Assembly: GCA_004297235.1 (NCBI GenBank)
Contig: SCUR01000603.1
Span: 1 to 14,132, forward strand
DNA length: 14,132 nucleotides
Reading direction: 5' to 3'
From: Candidatus Manganitrophaceae bacterium
GTDB taxonomy: Bacteria > Nitrospirota > Nitrospiria > SBBL01 > Manganitrophaceae
This document shows, piece by piece, positions 6,469 to 13,713 of the stretch. The number at the start of each line of letters is the position of its first letter. Position 1 is the stretch's first letter. Under the pieces are notes generated by a model that made no database searches, was not told where the DNA came from, and saw only the letters and a list, made by a program, of their open reading frames with translations. The position numbers and the translations under genes are program-made.

Positions 6469-8808
6469 CGTGAAGGACCAGACGACATCGAATGGAAGGG
6501 GGTTTCCGGCGAGGTCGGTTATCCCCGTGGTGAGGGTCACCTCATATCTCTTCCCTCGCTCGTAGGGTGAGGAAGGGACGAAGAAGGTCGTCGAGGCGTC
6601 GACCCGATAGCTGCCGGAGAGCTCCGGTTTATTGAGATCCGATTCAACCCTTCTCACAATAAATGTCCCCGAGTGGACGGTCCCGGAAAGAATCGGCTCG
6701 CTGAAGTCGACCCGGATCGTAAACGGCTGCCCCGACGGATCGGTCGACGGAACCTCTCGCGCCCCATCCGCAGGGTCGGTCCGAACCACCGAAGGGAAGG
6801 TCGTATCGGGAGCCGCTTCCGTCGTAAAGGTCCAGATATGTTCGGCCCCCATCGGCGTGCCGGAGGAAGAGCGCACCCCCGCGCCGAGTACGACCGTGTA
6901 GGAGGTGTTGTAAGCGAGCGGCCCTTTTATGCTGAGGATCGCCCGTTGCTGAGCGACATCGTAAGAGATCGTTCCGTCCACGCAGCAAATTCCGTTTGTC
7001 TCACGGAGTGCAAACTGCCCCGGAAGACTCGCCGGGTCGATCGACCTCACAAATTGGGCCGAGACGCTCGGAGTGTTGACCGAGACGCCGACGGCTCCAT
7101 TCGCCGGCGCCGTCGAGGCCACCTTGGGAGGGGGGTCCGGGGGGGACGCCGTTTGAAAAGAGCCTGTCACCTCCGAGGGGAGCGGGTTCCCATTGAGATC
7201 CTCGACCGCTGTGGTGAGGGTGACCCGGTAAACAGTATTGTCGACATAGGGAACGGTCGGTATAAAAGTCGCGACCGCATTGGCGTAGGAGATCGATCCG
7301 GCGACCCTTCCCCCCGTCGCTGGATCACCCCTAAAGACAAAGAAGCTGCTTTGATTGATGCTCCCCTCCTTCATTTCGCGGGAGAAGGTCACCCGGATCG
7401 GAGGAGGCGGGTCGGTCGCGACCCCCTGTCCGTCGGGAAAGATCTCCGTCACACGCGGCGGATCGATGGTGGTGAATGTCCAGCTGGTATCGGCGAGGCC
7501 GTTGCCGGCGAGATCTTTGATTCCGCTCTTTAAGAGGACCGTGTAGGTGGTGCTGTACTCCAACCGCGGGACGGACGGGTTAAAGAACGCCTTGAGGGTG
7601 CGGGCATCATAGCTGATCTGACCGGAGAGGGTGCCGTTGCTGCTGCTGACGGTAAAGTTTCCGCTCAATGTTTCGGGCTTAATCGGCTCGCTGAAGGTCA
7701 CTGAAATCAGGCTTCTGACCGAGGCCCCTTCCCCCTCCGGTTGTCGATCGAGCAGCAGGGGAAGCGTGGTATCCGGAGCCATACCGGTTGTGAAAAACCA
7801 GCTGGTATCCGAGGAGGTCGCATTCCCGCTCAAATCTTTGACCCCCTTCTTCACCCAAACTTGATAGGTCGTCCCGAACTGAAGATCGGACCTCGGATCG
7901 AGAACCGCCGTGCGGGACCCGACATCGTAGGAGAGGCCGGCCGGAACGGCCGCGCCGGACGGGTCGGTCAGAGCGAAGTTGTTCTGGAGCGAGATCGGAT
8001 CGATATCTTCATCAAAGGTCACCGAGATATTGCTGTTGGCCGTTACATCGGCGGCGTTCTCGGCGGGGGTTCTCGCGACGATTCGAGGCGCCGTCTGATC
8101 GGAGACGGAGGCGGTTATAAACGACCAGGTCAAATCGTCCGTCAGAGAATTTCCGGCCCGGTCCCGGACCCCTTTCGTCACCGTGACGACCGTTGTCGTG
8201 GAAGGAGGCAGCGGCGGAGACGGGAGAAATGTCGCCGTCCGGCTCTGCTCGTCATAGCTGTAGGTTCCGGTCGTTCCCCCCTTCACGAAGAAGGTCTCTT
8301 TATTGATGCTGGACGGATCGATCGGTTCCGAGAAGACGATGCGGATCGACGCGTTGGTCGATACATCGGTTGCCCGGTCCCGCGGAACGGTCGCCACAAT
8401 CGTAGGGGGGGTTGTGTCGGGTCCCCCTTCCGTTTCAAATGCCCAGGTGAAATTCGACTTGAGGGGAATACCGTCGAGGTCCTTGATCCCGGTCGTCAGG
8501 ATGGCGTTGTACCGCCTTCCTTTCTCGAAGGGGGTGGAAGGGGCGAAGGTCGCCTTTTTGTCGTTGTAGGTCACCGTGCCGGTCATATCGACCACGATAA
8601 AGGTTTTATCGTTCACCGTGACCGGATCAATCGAAGAAGAAAATTTGGCGCTGACTTCGGAGTCGACCGGAACGTTCGTCGCCTCGTTCGAAGGCGCCGT
8701 CTCGGCCACGGTCGGAACCAGATTTTCCCCTCCCCCTCCACTGCCACACGCGGAAAGGAGCGACAGGAAAAAAAACAGGAGTGGTTGGAATCTTAACTTA
8801 TGGATCAA
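6457..8808 (-). CDS. Outer-surface lipoprotein of seven tandem bacterial Ig-like (Big_5/SbsA-type) domains
   Basis: The 783-residue protein has a type II signal peptide: basic start, hydrophobic LLFFFLSLLSA and lipobox LSAC with Cys21. It is followed by Gly at +2, which does not signal inner-membrane retention in the enterobacterial rule, and a GSGGGG linker. The rest is seven related domains of 100-115 residues at about 31-126, 132-233, 237-341, 347-447, 449-553, 558-664 and 668-783. Each carries the recurring marks P-x-(D/E)GA-x-xV near its start, VTFSEPIDP, a TYTVTL-like strand, GVKDLAGN and a final WSFTT. The third, for example, ends DTSWFFTT. There is no enzymatic or anchoring domain, and the last repeat ends at the stop. 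The best start is TTG at 8808; no in-frame ATG or GTG lies between it and an upstream stop, and a GGGGG run is the only ribosome-site candidate. Such domains suggest a surface, adhesion or scaffold role, but the function is unknown. Neighbouring transcription units appear separate. Confidence 0.88.
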   Translation of the reverse strand: MIHKLRFQPLLFFFLSLLSACGSGGGGENLVPTVAETAPSNEATNVPVDSEVSAKFSSSIDPVTVNDKTFIVVDMTGTVTYNDKKATFAPSTPFEKGRRYNAILTTGIKDLDGIPLKSNFTWAFETEGGPDTTPPTIVATVPRDRATDVSTNASIRIVFSEPIDPSSINKETFFVKGGTTGTYSYDEQSRTATFLPSPPLPPSTTTVVTVTKGVRDRAGNSLTDDLTWSFITASVSDQTAPRIVARTPAENAADVTANSNISVTFDEDIDPISLQNNFALTDPSGAAVPAGLSYDVGSRTAVLDPRSDLQFGTTYQVWVKKGVKDLSGNATSSDTSWFFTTGMAPDTTLPLLLDRQPEGEGASVRSLISVTFSEPIKPETLSGNFTVSSSNGTLSGQISYDARTLKAFFNPSVPRLEYSTTYTVLLKSGIKDLAGNGLADTSWTFTTIDPPRVTEIFPDGQGVATDPPPPIRVTFSREMKEGSINQSSFFVFRGDPATGGRVAGSISYANAVATFIPTVPYVDNTVYRVTLTTAVEDLNGNPLPSEVTGSFQTASPPDPPPKVASTAPANGAVGVSVNTPSVSAQFVRSIDPASLPGQFALRETNGICCVDGTISYDVAQQRAILSIKGPLAYNTSYTVVLGAGVRSSSGTPMGAEHIWTFTTEAAPDTTFPSVVRTDPADGAREVPSTDPSGQPFTIRVDFSEPILSGTVHSGTFIVRRVESDLNKPELSGSYRVDASTTFFVPSSPYERGKRYEVTLTTGITDLAGNPLPFDVVWSFTTAP

Positions 8809-8932
8809 TGTCAGGCCCCCAACGTATCCGAGGCCATTTCGGCGCTTCGGTAGAAGACGAGAATTGCAATATCAGGACCGCATCGTTTTTGCCCAATTTA
8901 GTCGGGAAGCTGAAAGTAGAAATGAGGAAAGG

Positions 8933-8960
8933 TGTGCAAACACATTCTCAAAATGTGCAA
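8933..8960. promoter_or_regulatory. Paired TGTGCAA direct repeats around a small hairpin, possible operator
   Basis: TGTGCAA occurs at 8933-8939 and again at 8954-8960, 21 bp apart start to start, which is two helical turns. Between and overlapping them CACATT (8941-8946) and AATGTG (8952-8957) form an inverted repeat with a five-base spacer. The site lies in the 239-nt gap between rng and the lipoprotein gene, 125-150 nt upstream of the lipoprotein start. No convincing promoter is visible beside it. The only candidate (TTGGGC, 17 bp, GATATT near 8868-8896) is weak. Confidence 0.3.
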
Positions 8961-8997
8961 GCGAGTAACGAAAAGAAAAAAGAGGAGATGAATTGAG

Positions 8998-9034
8998 AAA
9001 AGGGGTGGGGACTCCAGAGGCGTCCCCACCTTTT
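8998..9034 (-). terminator. Intrinsic terminator after rng
   Basis: Fourteen nucleotides after the rng stop codon the minus strand carries GGTGGGGAC (9030-9022) and GTCCCCACC (9012-9004). These form a 9-bp GC-rich stem that continues past one G/A mismatch to two more pairs, closing on a short loop. AAAA precedes the stem and CCTTTTC follows it. The flanking A and T runs make it able to work in both directions, but the only converging gene is on the minus strand. It would end the mreD-mrdA-rodA-rng transcript. Confidence 0.7.
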
Positions 9035-9047
9035 GTTGATCGGAAGA

Positions 9048-10598
9048 TCAGAGGGTAACGATATCGTACTGTTCGATATGGAGGTTGGAGTCGGCTTTGA
9101 TAATGATTTTCTTGTGATATTCCCGCTCCAGCTCCTCCACGCCATGCCGCTCTTCATCGTAAAGAAGGTTGGCCACGGTCGGATGGACGCCGATGATGAT
9201 TTTTTTATCCCGGGGAGAAGAGCCGATCCGCCGGATCTCCCGGAAGATTTCATAACAGATTGTGGTGGGGGACTTGGTGTAGCCCCTCCCCTCGCAGTAG
9301 GGACACGGCTCGCAGAGAATCCGCAAGATATCCTCCCGGGTCCGCTCGCGGGACATCTCCACCAATCCGAGCTCCGAGATCTTGAGAATATGGGTGCGGG
9401 CCTTATCGCCGCTCATGGCGTCGTGGAGGGCATTGAAAACCTTTTCACGGTTCTTCTCTTTTTCCATATCGATGAGATCGATGATGATGATCCCGCCGAT
9501 ATTCCGAAGCCGTAACTGGTAGGCGATCTCTTTGACCGCCTCCAAGTTGGTCTTCAAGATCGTCTCTTCCAGATCGCGCTTTCCGACAAACCGGCCGGTG
9601 TTGACGTCGATAACCGTGAGCGCCTCGGCATGATCGATGACGATATATCCGCCCGACTTGAGCCAGACGCGTCGATTCTTCGCCTTGGAGATCTCCATTT
9701 CGAGACCATAGGCGTCGTAAATCGGCTCATCTTTATCCCAAAGCTCGACGCGGGGGAGAAAGGTGGGGAGGTAGGTTCCGACGAATTCTTTGATCCGCTC
9801 ATACTCCGGCTTCGAATCGATCGTCAACTTGTCGACATCTTTTGTAAAAAGGTCCCGAACCGTTCTGAACACCAGGTCGAGGTCGGTATGGAGCAGGGCC
9901 GGCGCCGGCAATTTGTCCCGCTTCTTTAGAATGTTCTGCCAAACCACTTCGAGGAATTCGATGTCCTGTTTGAACTCCTCTTCGGTGATCCCGTCGCTGA
10001 CGGTCCGAACGATATAGCCGGCGCCCGGCTTTCTGAGCCGGAGGATCATATCTTTCAATCGATGACGCTCGTCGTCCCGCCCGATCCGGCGGGAGACGCC
10101 GACATGATTGACCGTCGGCATATAGACCAGGTATCGTCCGGGAAGGGAGATATACGTGGTGACCCGAGGCCCTTTCGTTCCGATCGGCTCTTTCGAAACT
10201 TGAACCACCACCTCTTGCCCTTCCTGAAGAAGATCCTCGATCGTCTGGGAGGAGCCCTTCTTCGGCCGGGTCATCACCGGGACCTGCGCCGCCCCGGTCG
10301 TCTCTTCAAACTCCAGCGGCTCCTCTTCAACCTCTTCGGCCTCTTCCAGCATGTGGGCATAATCGTCCATGTTGGTCATAACATCGGCCACATAGAGGAA
10401 AGCGGCTTTCTCCGTCGCGATGTCGACGAAAGCGGCCTGCATCCCGGGCAGCACCTTGACCACCTTTCCCTTGTAGACATTGCCGACGATGCCGCGGTCC
10501 TTTTTCCGGTCGAAATAAAGCTCCGTGACAATTTTATTTTCAAGCAGGGCCACCCGCGTTTCTTCGCGGGTGGAATTAATCACAATCTCAATCGACAT
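9048..10598 (-). CDS. rng: Ribonuclease G (RNase E/G family)
   Basis: This is a single-strand-specific endoribonuclease acting in 16S rRNA 5' maturation and mRNA decay. The 516-residue protein has the family start MSIEIVINSTREETRVALLE. An S1 RNA-binding domain follows (about 36-150), interrupted by a very acidic segment at 80-100. The RNase H-like and DNase I-like catalytic regions carry Asp331 in VIDVNTGRF and Asp374 in IIIIDLIDM, the pair that holds the catalytic metal. The Zn-link Cys432-Pro-Tyr-Cys435 in CPYCEGRGY is present. It ends soon after the Zn-link and small domain, with no long RNase E-type scaffold tail, so RNase G fits better than RNase E. I chose ATG 10598 over the TTG at 10667: GAGG sits five bases upstream and homology begins exactly there. 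It follows rodA after 72 nt; rng also follows mreBCD in E. coli, so linkage to elongation genes is conserved. Confidence 0.95.
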   Translation of the reverse strand: MSIEIVINSTREETRVALLENKIVTELYFDRKKDRGIVGNVYKGKVVKVLPGMQAAFVDIATEKAAFLYVADVMTNMDDYAHMLEEAEEVEEEPLEFEETTGAAQVPVMTRPKKGSSQTIEDLLQEGQEVVVQVSKEPIGTKGPRVTTYISLPGRYLVYMPTVNHVGVSRRIGRDDERHRLKDMILRLRKPGAGYIVRTVSDGITEEEFKQDIEFLEVVWQNILKKRDKLPAPALLHTDLDLVFRTVRDLFTKDVDKLTIDSKPEYERIKEFVGTYLPTFLPRVELWDKDEPIYDAYGLEMEISKAKNRRVWLKSGGYIVIDHAEALTVIDVNTGRFVGKRDLEETILKTNLEAVKEIAYQLRLRNIGGIIIIDLIDMEKEKNREKVFNALHDAMSGDKARTHILKISELGLVEMSRERTREDILRILCEPCPYCEGRGYTKSPTTICYEIFREIRRIGSSPRDKKIIIGVHPTVANLLYDEERHGVEELEREYHKKIIIKADSNLHIEQYDIVTL

Positions 10599-10670
10599 AG
10601 CGTCCTCAACTCGTAAGGGGTCTCCCCTCGCGTTGTTCCAAACGGAACTGACGCCGGTCTTCCCCAATCA

Positions 10671-11783
10671 TCAATAAAATAACATAAATCGTCTCAGTTT
10701 AACATTGAAAAGAAGGCCAAGCAAACCCATCGTGGTCACCATCGAGGTTCCCCCATAACTCATCAGAGGGAGCGGCACCCCCACGACCGGCATGACCCCC
10801 AACGTCATCCCGACATTCACCAAAAAATAAAATGAAATCAGACCTATGACCCCGACCGCCAGAAGCGACCCGAGCACATCCTTGGCCTTGTAAGCAATCT
10901 CAATCCCCCAAAGGACCAAAAAGAAAAAGAGAAGGAAGAGAATGAGAATTCCGACGAAGCCCCACTCTTCGGAGAAAACGGAAAAAATGAAGTCGGTGTG
11001 GCTTTCCGGAAGAAACTTGAGCTGGCTCTGGGTCCCCCCAAAGAGCCCTTTTCCAAAAAGTCCTCCCGATCCGACGGCGATCTTCGACTGGATGATATGG
11101 TAGCCGGTTCCGGTCGGATCGTTGGTCGGATCGATAAAGGTGCGAAGCCGCTCCCGCTGGTAATCTTTCAGATGGCTCCAAAAAAACTGCCAGAGAAAAG
11201 GAAACATCATCAGCGAGAGAAGAGAAGAGTAAATCAAAAACTTGGAACGCAATCCAATCACCAAGACCATGCTGAAAAAAACGGAGGAAATCGCCAATGC
11301 CGTCCCAAGATCAGGCTGCTTGAGGATAAGGAGCATCGGCAAGAGCACCAATCCTCCCGGCATCAGCAGTTGTCTGAGATTAAGTCCCTTTTTGGGAAAA
11401 TAATCCGAGAAGTATTTGGCCGACACCAGCAAGAGGCTGATTTTCGCCAATTCCGACGGCTGAACATTCATAAACCCGAGGGAGAGCCATCGCTGCGCCC
11501 CCTGAGCGCTCCGCCCCATCACCAACACCAAAACGAGAAGAACCAGGGTCAATGCATAGATGGGATAGGCAAATCGGGCGATCTCGTGATAGTCGATCCA
11601 AGCCATCAACAGGAAGACAATCCAACCCAAAATGATCCAGTAGATCTGCTTCACATAGAGCGGCGTCCGCGCCTGCGAGGCGGCGGTCACACTGTAGATC
11701 GAGAGGACCCCCATGCCGAGAATGAGGATCACCACCACAAAGAGGAGCCAATCATAACCTGCAATGCTTCGTCGATCAATCAT
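10671..11783 (-). CDS. rodA: Rod shape-determining peptidoglycan glycosyltransferase RodA
   Basis: RodA is a SEDS-family glycosyltransferase that polymerises lipid II in the elongasome, working with PBP2. The 370-residue protein is almost entirely hydrophobic, consistent with the usual ten membrane helices. Family marks are QPDLGTAL at about 156-163, the large external loop SHTDFIFSVFSEEWG with the catalytic Asp264, and the C-terminal VGVPLPLMSYGGTS block near 334-347. The loop GTGYHIIQSKIAVGSGGLFGKG is also typical. The ATG at 11783 has TAGGAT about seven bases upstream; that ribosome-site region is duplicated. It lies 43 nt after mrdA, the partner transpeptidase. This adjacency, together with the downstream rng, argues for RodA rather than the division protein FtsW. 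Confidence 0.96.
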   Translation of the reverse strand: MIDRRSIAGYDWLLFVVVILILGMGVLSIYSVTAASQARTPLYVKQIYWIILGWIVFLLMAWIDYHEIARFAYPIYALTLVLLVLVLVMGRSAQGAQRWLSLGFMNVQPSELAKISLLLVSAKYFSDYFPKKGLNLRQLLMPGGLVLLPMLLILKQPDLGTALAISSVFFSMVLVIGLRSKFLIYSSLLSLMMFPFLWQFFWSHLKDYQRERLRTFIDPTNDPTGTGYHIIQSKIAVGSGGLFGKGLFGGTQSQLKFLPESHTDFIFSVFSEEWGFVGILILFLLFFFLVLWGIEIAYKAKDVLGSLLAVGVIGLISFYFLVNVGMTLGVMPVVGVPLPLMSYGGTSMVTTMGLLGLLFNVKLRRFMLFY

Positions 11784-11785
11784 TT

Positions 11786-11809
11786 ACAATCCTACGCACA
11801 CAATCCTAC
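11786..11809. repeat. Duplicated 10-bp motif carrying the rodA Shine-Dalgarno region
   Basis: ACAATCCTAC occurs at 11786-11795 and again at 11800-11809 on the plus strand, 14 bp apart start to start. On the coding strand it reads GTAGGATTGT. The proximal copy contains the TAGGAT ribosome site of rodA; the distal copy offers a second one about 21 bases from the ATG. Confidence 0.6.
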
Positions 11810-11826
11810 CGAGCATGATAAGTAAA

Positions 11827-13713
11827 TTAACCCTCGCTCCGGACCGCGATCGGGGGAGGGGGAGCCGGGCTCTTCACCGTCATCGGCTCCGGCTCCAGCG
11901 AAGGAGCCACGCCGAGGTAAGCCTCGATCACCTTTTTGGCCAGCGGGGCGGCGGCCGATCCGCCATGACCGCCGTTCTCCACCAACACGGTCACCCCGAT
12001 CTTCGGACTCTCCACCGGGGCGAAGGCAACGAACCAGGCGTGGTCGTTGAACTTATCGGGGAGCTTGCCGTGCACTCCCCCCTTCAGGCCGATCACCTGC
12101 GCCGTTCCGGTCTTCCCCCCCATCGAAACGAGCTGCGACTTCGAACCGGTGGCGGTCCCGTGCGGATCGGAAACAACCCCCGCCAACGCATTCTGTATCA
12201 CCCGAAACGTCTCCGGCGAAACCGGAATGTGTTTGCCTTCCGAAGCAGGAATTTCTTGGATCGATCCGGTCTCCTGATCCCGGATCTTCTTCAACAGTTG
12301 GGGAGGATGCAAGACCCCTTGATTCGCCACCACGTTGATCATCATCGTTTGTTGAAGCGGAGTCACCGTCACATATCCCTGTCCGATCGACACCGAAAGG
12401 GTCTCTCCCGGATACCACGGCTCCTTGCGGGCCTGCCGTTTCCATTCGGTGCTTGGAATCAGGCCTCCCTTCTCCGAGGCCAGCTCGATGCCGGTCTGCT
12501 GTCCCAAACCAAAGAGATGGGAGTATTTGGAGATCGTATCGATCCCAAGGCGATTCCCCATCTCATAGAAGTAAACATCGCACGATTCGACCAGGGCGCG
12601 GTGAAGATCGACCGATCCATGCCCCCCTCTTTTCCAATCCTTGAAGTTGCGATTTCCGAAGGGAAGAAAGCCGCGGCATTCGACCCGGCTCGCCGGGGTG
12701 GCCTCTTTCGTTTCCAGGAGCGCGGCGCCGAGCACAATCTTAAAGGTGGAGCCGGGAGGGTACTGCCCTTGAATGACCCGATTGGTCAGGGGGCGTCCTT
12801 CATCTTTCAGGAGGGCCTCCCAAGCGTGAGAGGAGGCCCCCTGCGAGAGGAGGTTGGGATTAAAGGCGGGGTGGCTCACCATGGCGAGGACCTCGCCGTT
12901 CTTCGGATCCATCGCGACGATCGCCCCGCTCTGATTCCCCAAGGCCTCTTCGGCCACTTTCTGGAGATTAAGATCGAGGGAGAGATATACGTCATCCCCC
13001 CGCTGCGGCTCATTGACCTCCAGAACCCGAATTTCATGGCCGAGAGCGTCGACTTCGATCCGTTTCTGGCCGGGAGTGCCCCGGATGATCGAGTCAAAGG
13101 TCTGCTCGATGCCGTACTGGCCGATGATCCCCCCTCGCCGGATGTTCTGATAAGTCCCCGACTCGAGCTGAGCCTGGGTGATTTCGCCGACGTAACCGAG
13201 GAGATGGGCGGCGAGGATCCCATGAATGGCGTTTCTTTTAAATTCCGCCTCGATCTTGACCCCCGGCAGATCGAGCCCATGCCCTTCAATGAGCGCCACC
13301 TCTCTCATCGTCAGGTCGTCTTTCACCTTGATGGGGAAGAAGGGATCTTCTTTCTTGAAGGTGAGCCGCCGCGTCATTTCTTCCGGAGTCATTCCGACCA
13401 GGTCGGCCAGACGCGGGAGGACGCTCGCCGGATCGGGCATATCGCCCAGAACGACGTAGAGGGTGAAGCTCGGAACGTTATTGACGAGGAGCGCCCCGTT
13501 CCGGTCGTAGATCAGACCGCGGGGAGGAGGCGTTTCCACCACACGAACGCGATTGTTCTCGGACAACTCAAGGTAGAATTTCCCGTTGACGCCCTGTAAA
13601 TACCAGGCGCGAAGCAGAAGACCGAAGAGCGCCAGGATAATCAGGCCGAAGAGCCAGTAAATCCTACTCTGTAGATCTCGCGTTTCCTCCTGCGGTAAAT
13701 ATGACTCCCGCAT
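11827..13713 (-). CDS. mrdA: Penicillin-binding protein 2 (elongasome transpeptidase MrdA)
   Basis: PBP2 cross-links peptidoglycan made by RodA along the cell cylinder. The 628-residue protein has one N-terminal membrane helix (about 18-38) and then the class B dimerisation/pedestal domain with ENNRVR and PPPRGLIYDRNG (62-73). The transpeptidase domain carries all three active-site motifs: Ser322-Thr-Phe-Lys325, Ser377-Cys-Asp379 (SxD in place of the usual SxN, as in E. coli PBP2) and Lys534-Thr-Gly536. The last 25 residues are a proline-rich tail. The ATG at 13713 has AGGA about ten bases upstream and overlaps the end of mreD by 50 nt. The order mreD-mrdA-rodA identifies it as the elongation and not the division (FtsI) enzyme. 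Confidence 0.97.
   Translation of the reverse strand: MRESYLPQEETRDLQSRIYWLFGLIILALFGLLLRAWYLQGVNGKFYLELSENNRVRVVETPPPRGLIYDRNGALLVNNVPSFTLYVVLGDMPDPASVLPRLADLVGMTPEEMTRRLTFKKEDPFFPIKVKDDLTMREVALIEGHGLDLPGVKIEAEFKRNAIHGILAAHLLGYVGEITQAQLESGTYQNIRRGGIIGQYGIEQTFDSIIRGTPGQKRIEVDALGHEIRVLEVNEPQRGDDVYLSLDLNLQKVAEEALGNQSGAIVAMDPKNGEVLAMVSHPAFNPNLLSQGASSHAWEALLKDEGRPLTNRVIQGQYPPGSTFKIVLGAALLETKEATPASRVECRGFLPFGNRNFKDWKRGGHGSVDLHRALVESCDVYFYEMGNRLGIDTISKYSHLFGLGQQTGIELASEKGGLIPSTEWKRQARKEPWYPGETLSVSIGQGYVTVTPLQQTMMINVVANQGVLHPPQLLKKIRDQETGSIQEIPASEGKHIPVSPETFRVIQNALAGVVSDPHGTATGSKSQLVSMGGKTGTAQVIGLKGGVHGKLPDKFNDHAWFVAFAPVESPKIGVTVLVENGGHGGSAAAPLAKKVIEAYLGVAPSLEPEPMTVKSPAPPPPIAVRSEG

Noticed and set aside
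10599..10667. Longer rng start at TTG 10667
   Set aside because: The extra 23 residues have no homology. The ATG at 10598 has a good ribosome site (GAGG, five bases) and begins the conserved family N-terminus.
11764..13599. 611-codon open frame on the plus strand opposite mrdA
   Set aside because: It is a shadow of mrdA, which has all three penicillin-binding motifs in its own frame. The antisense translation has no recognisable domain, and long antisense frames are expected in GC-rich genes.
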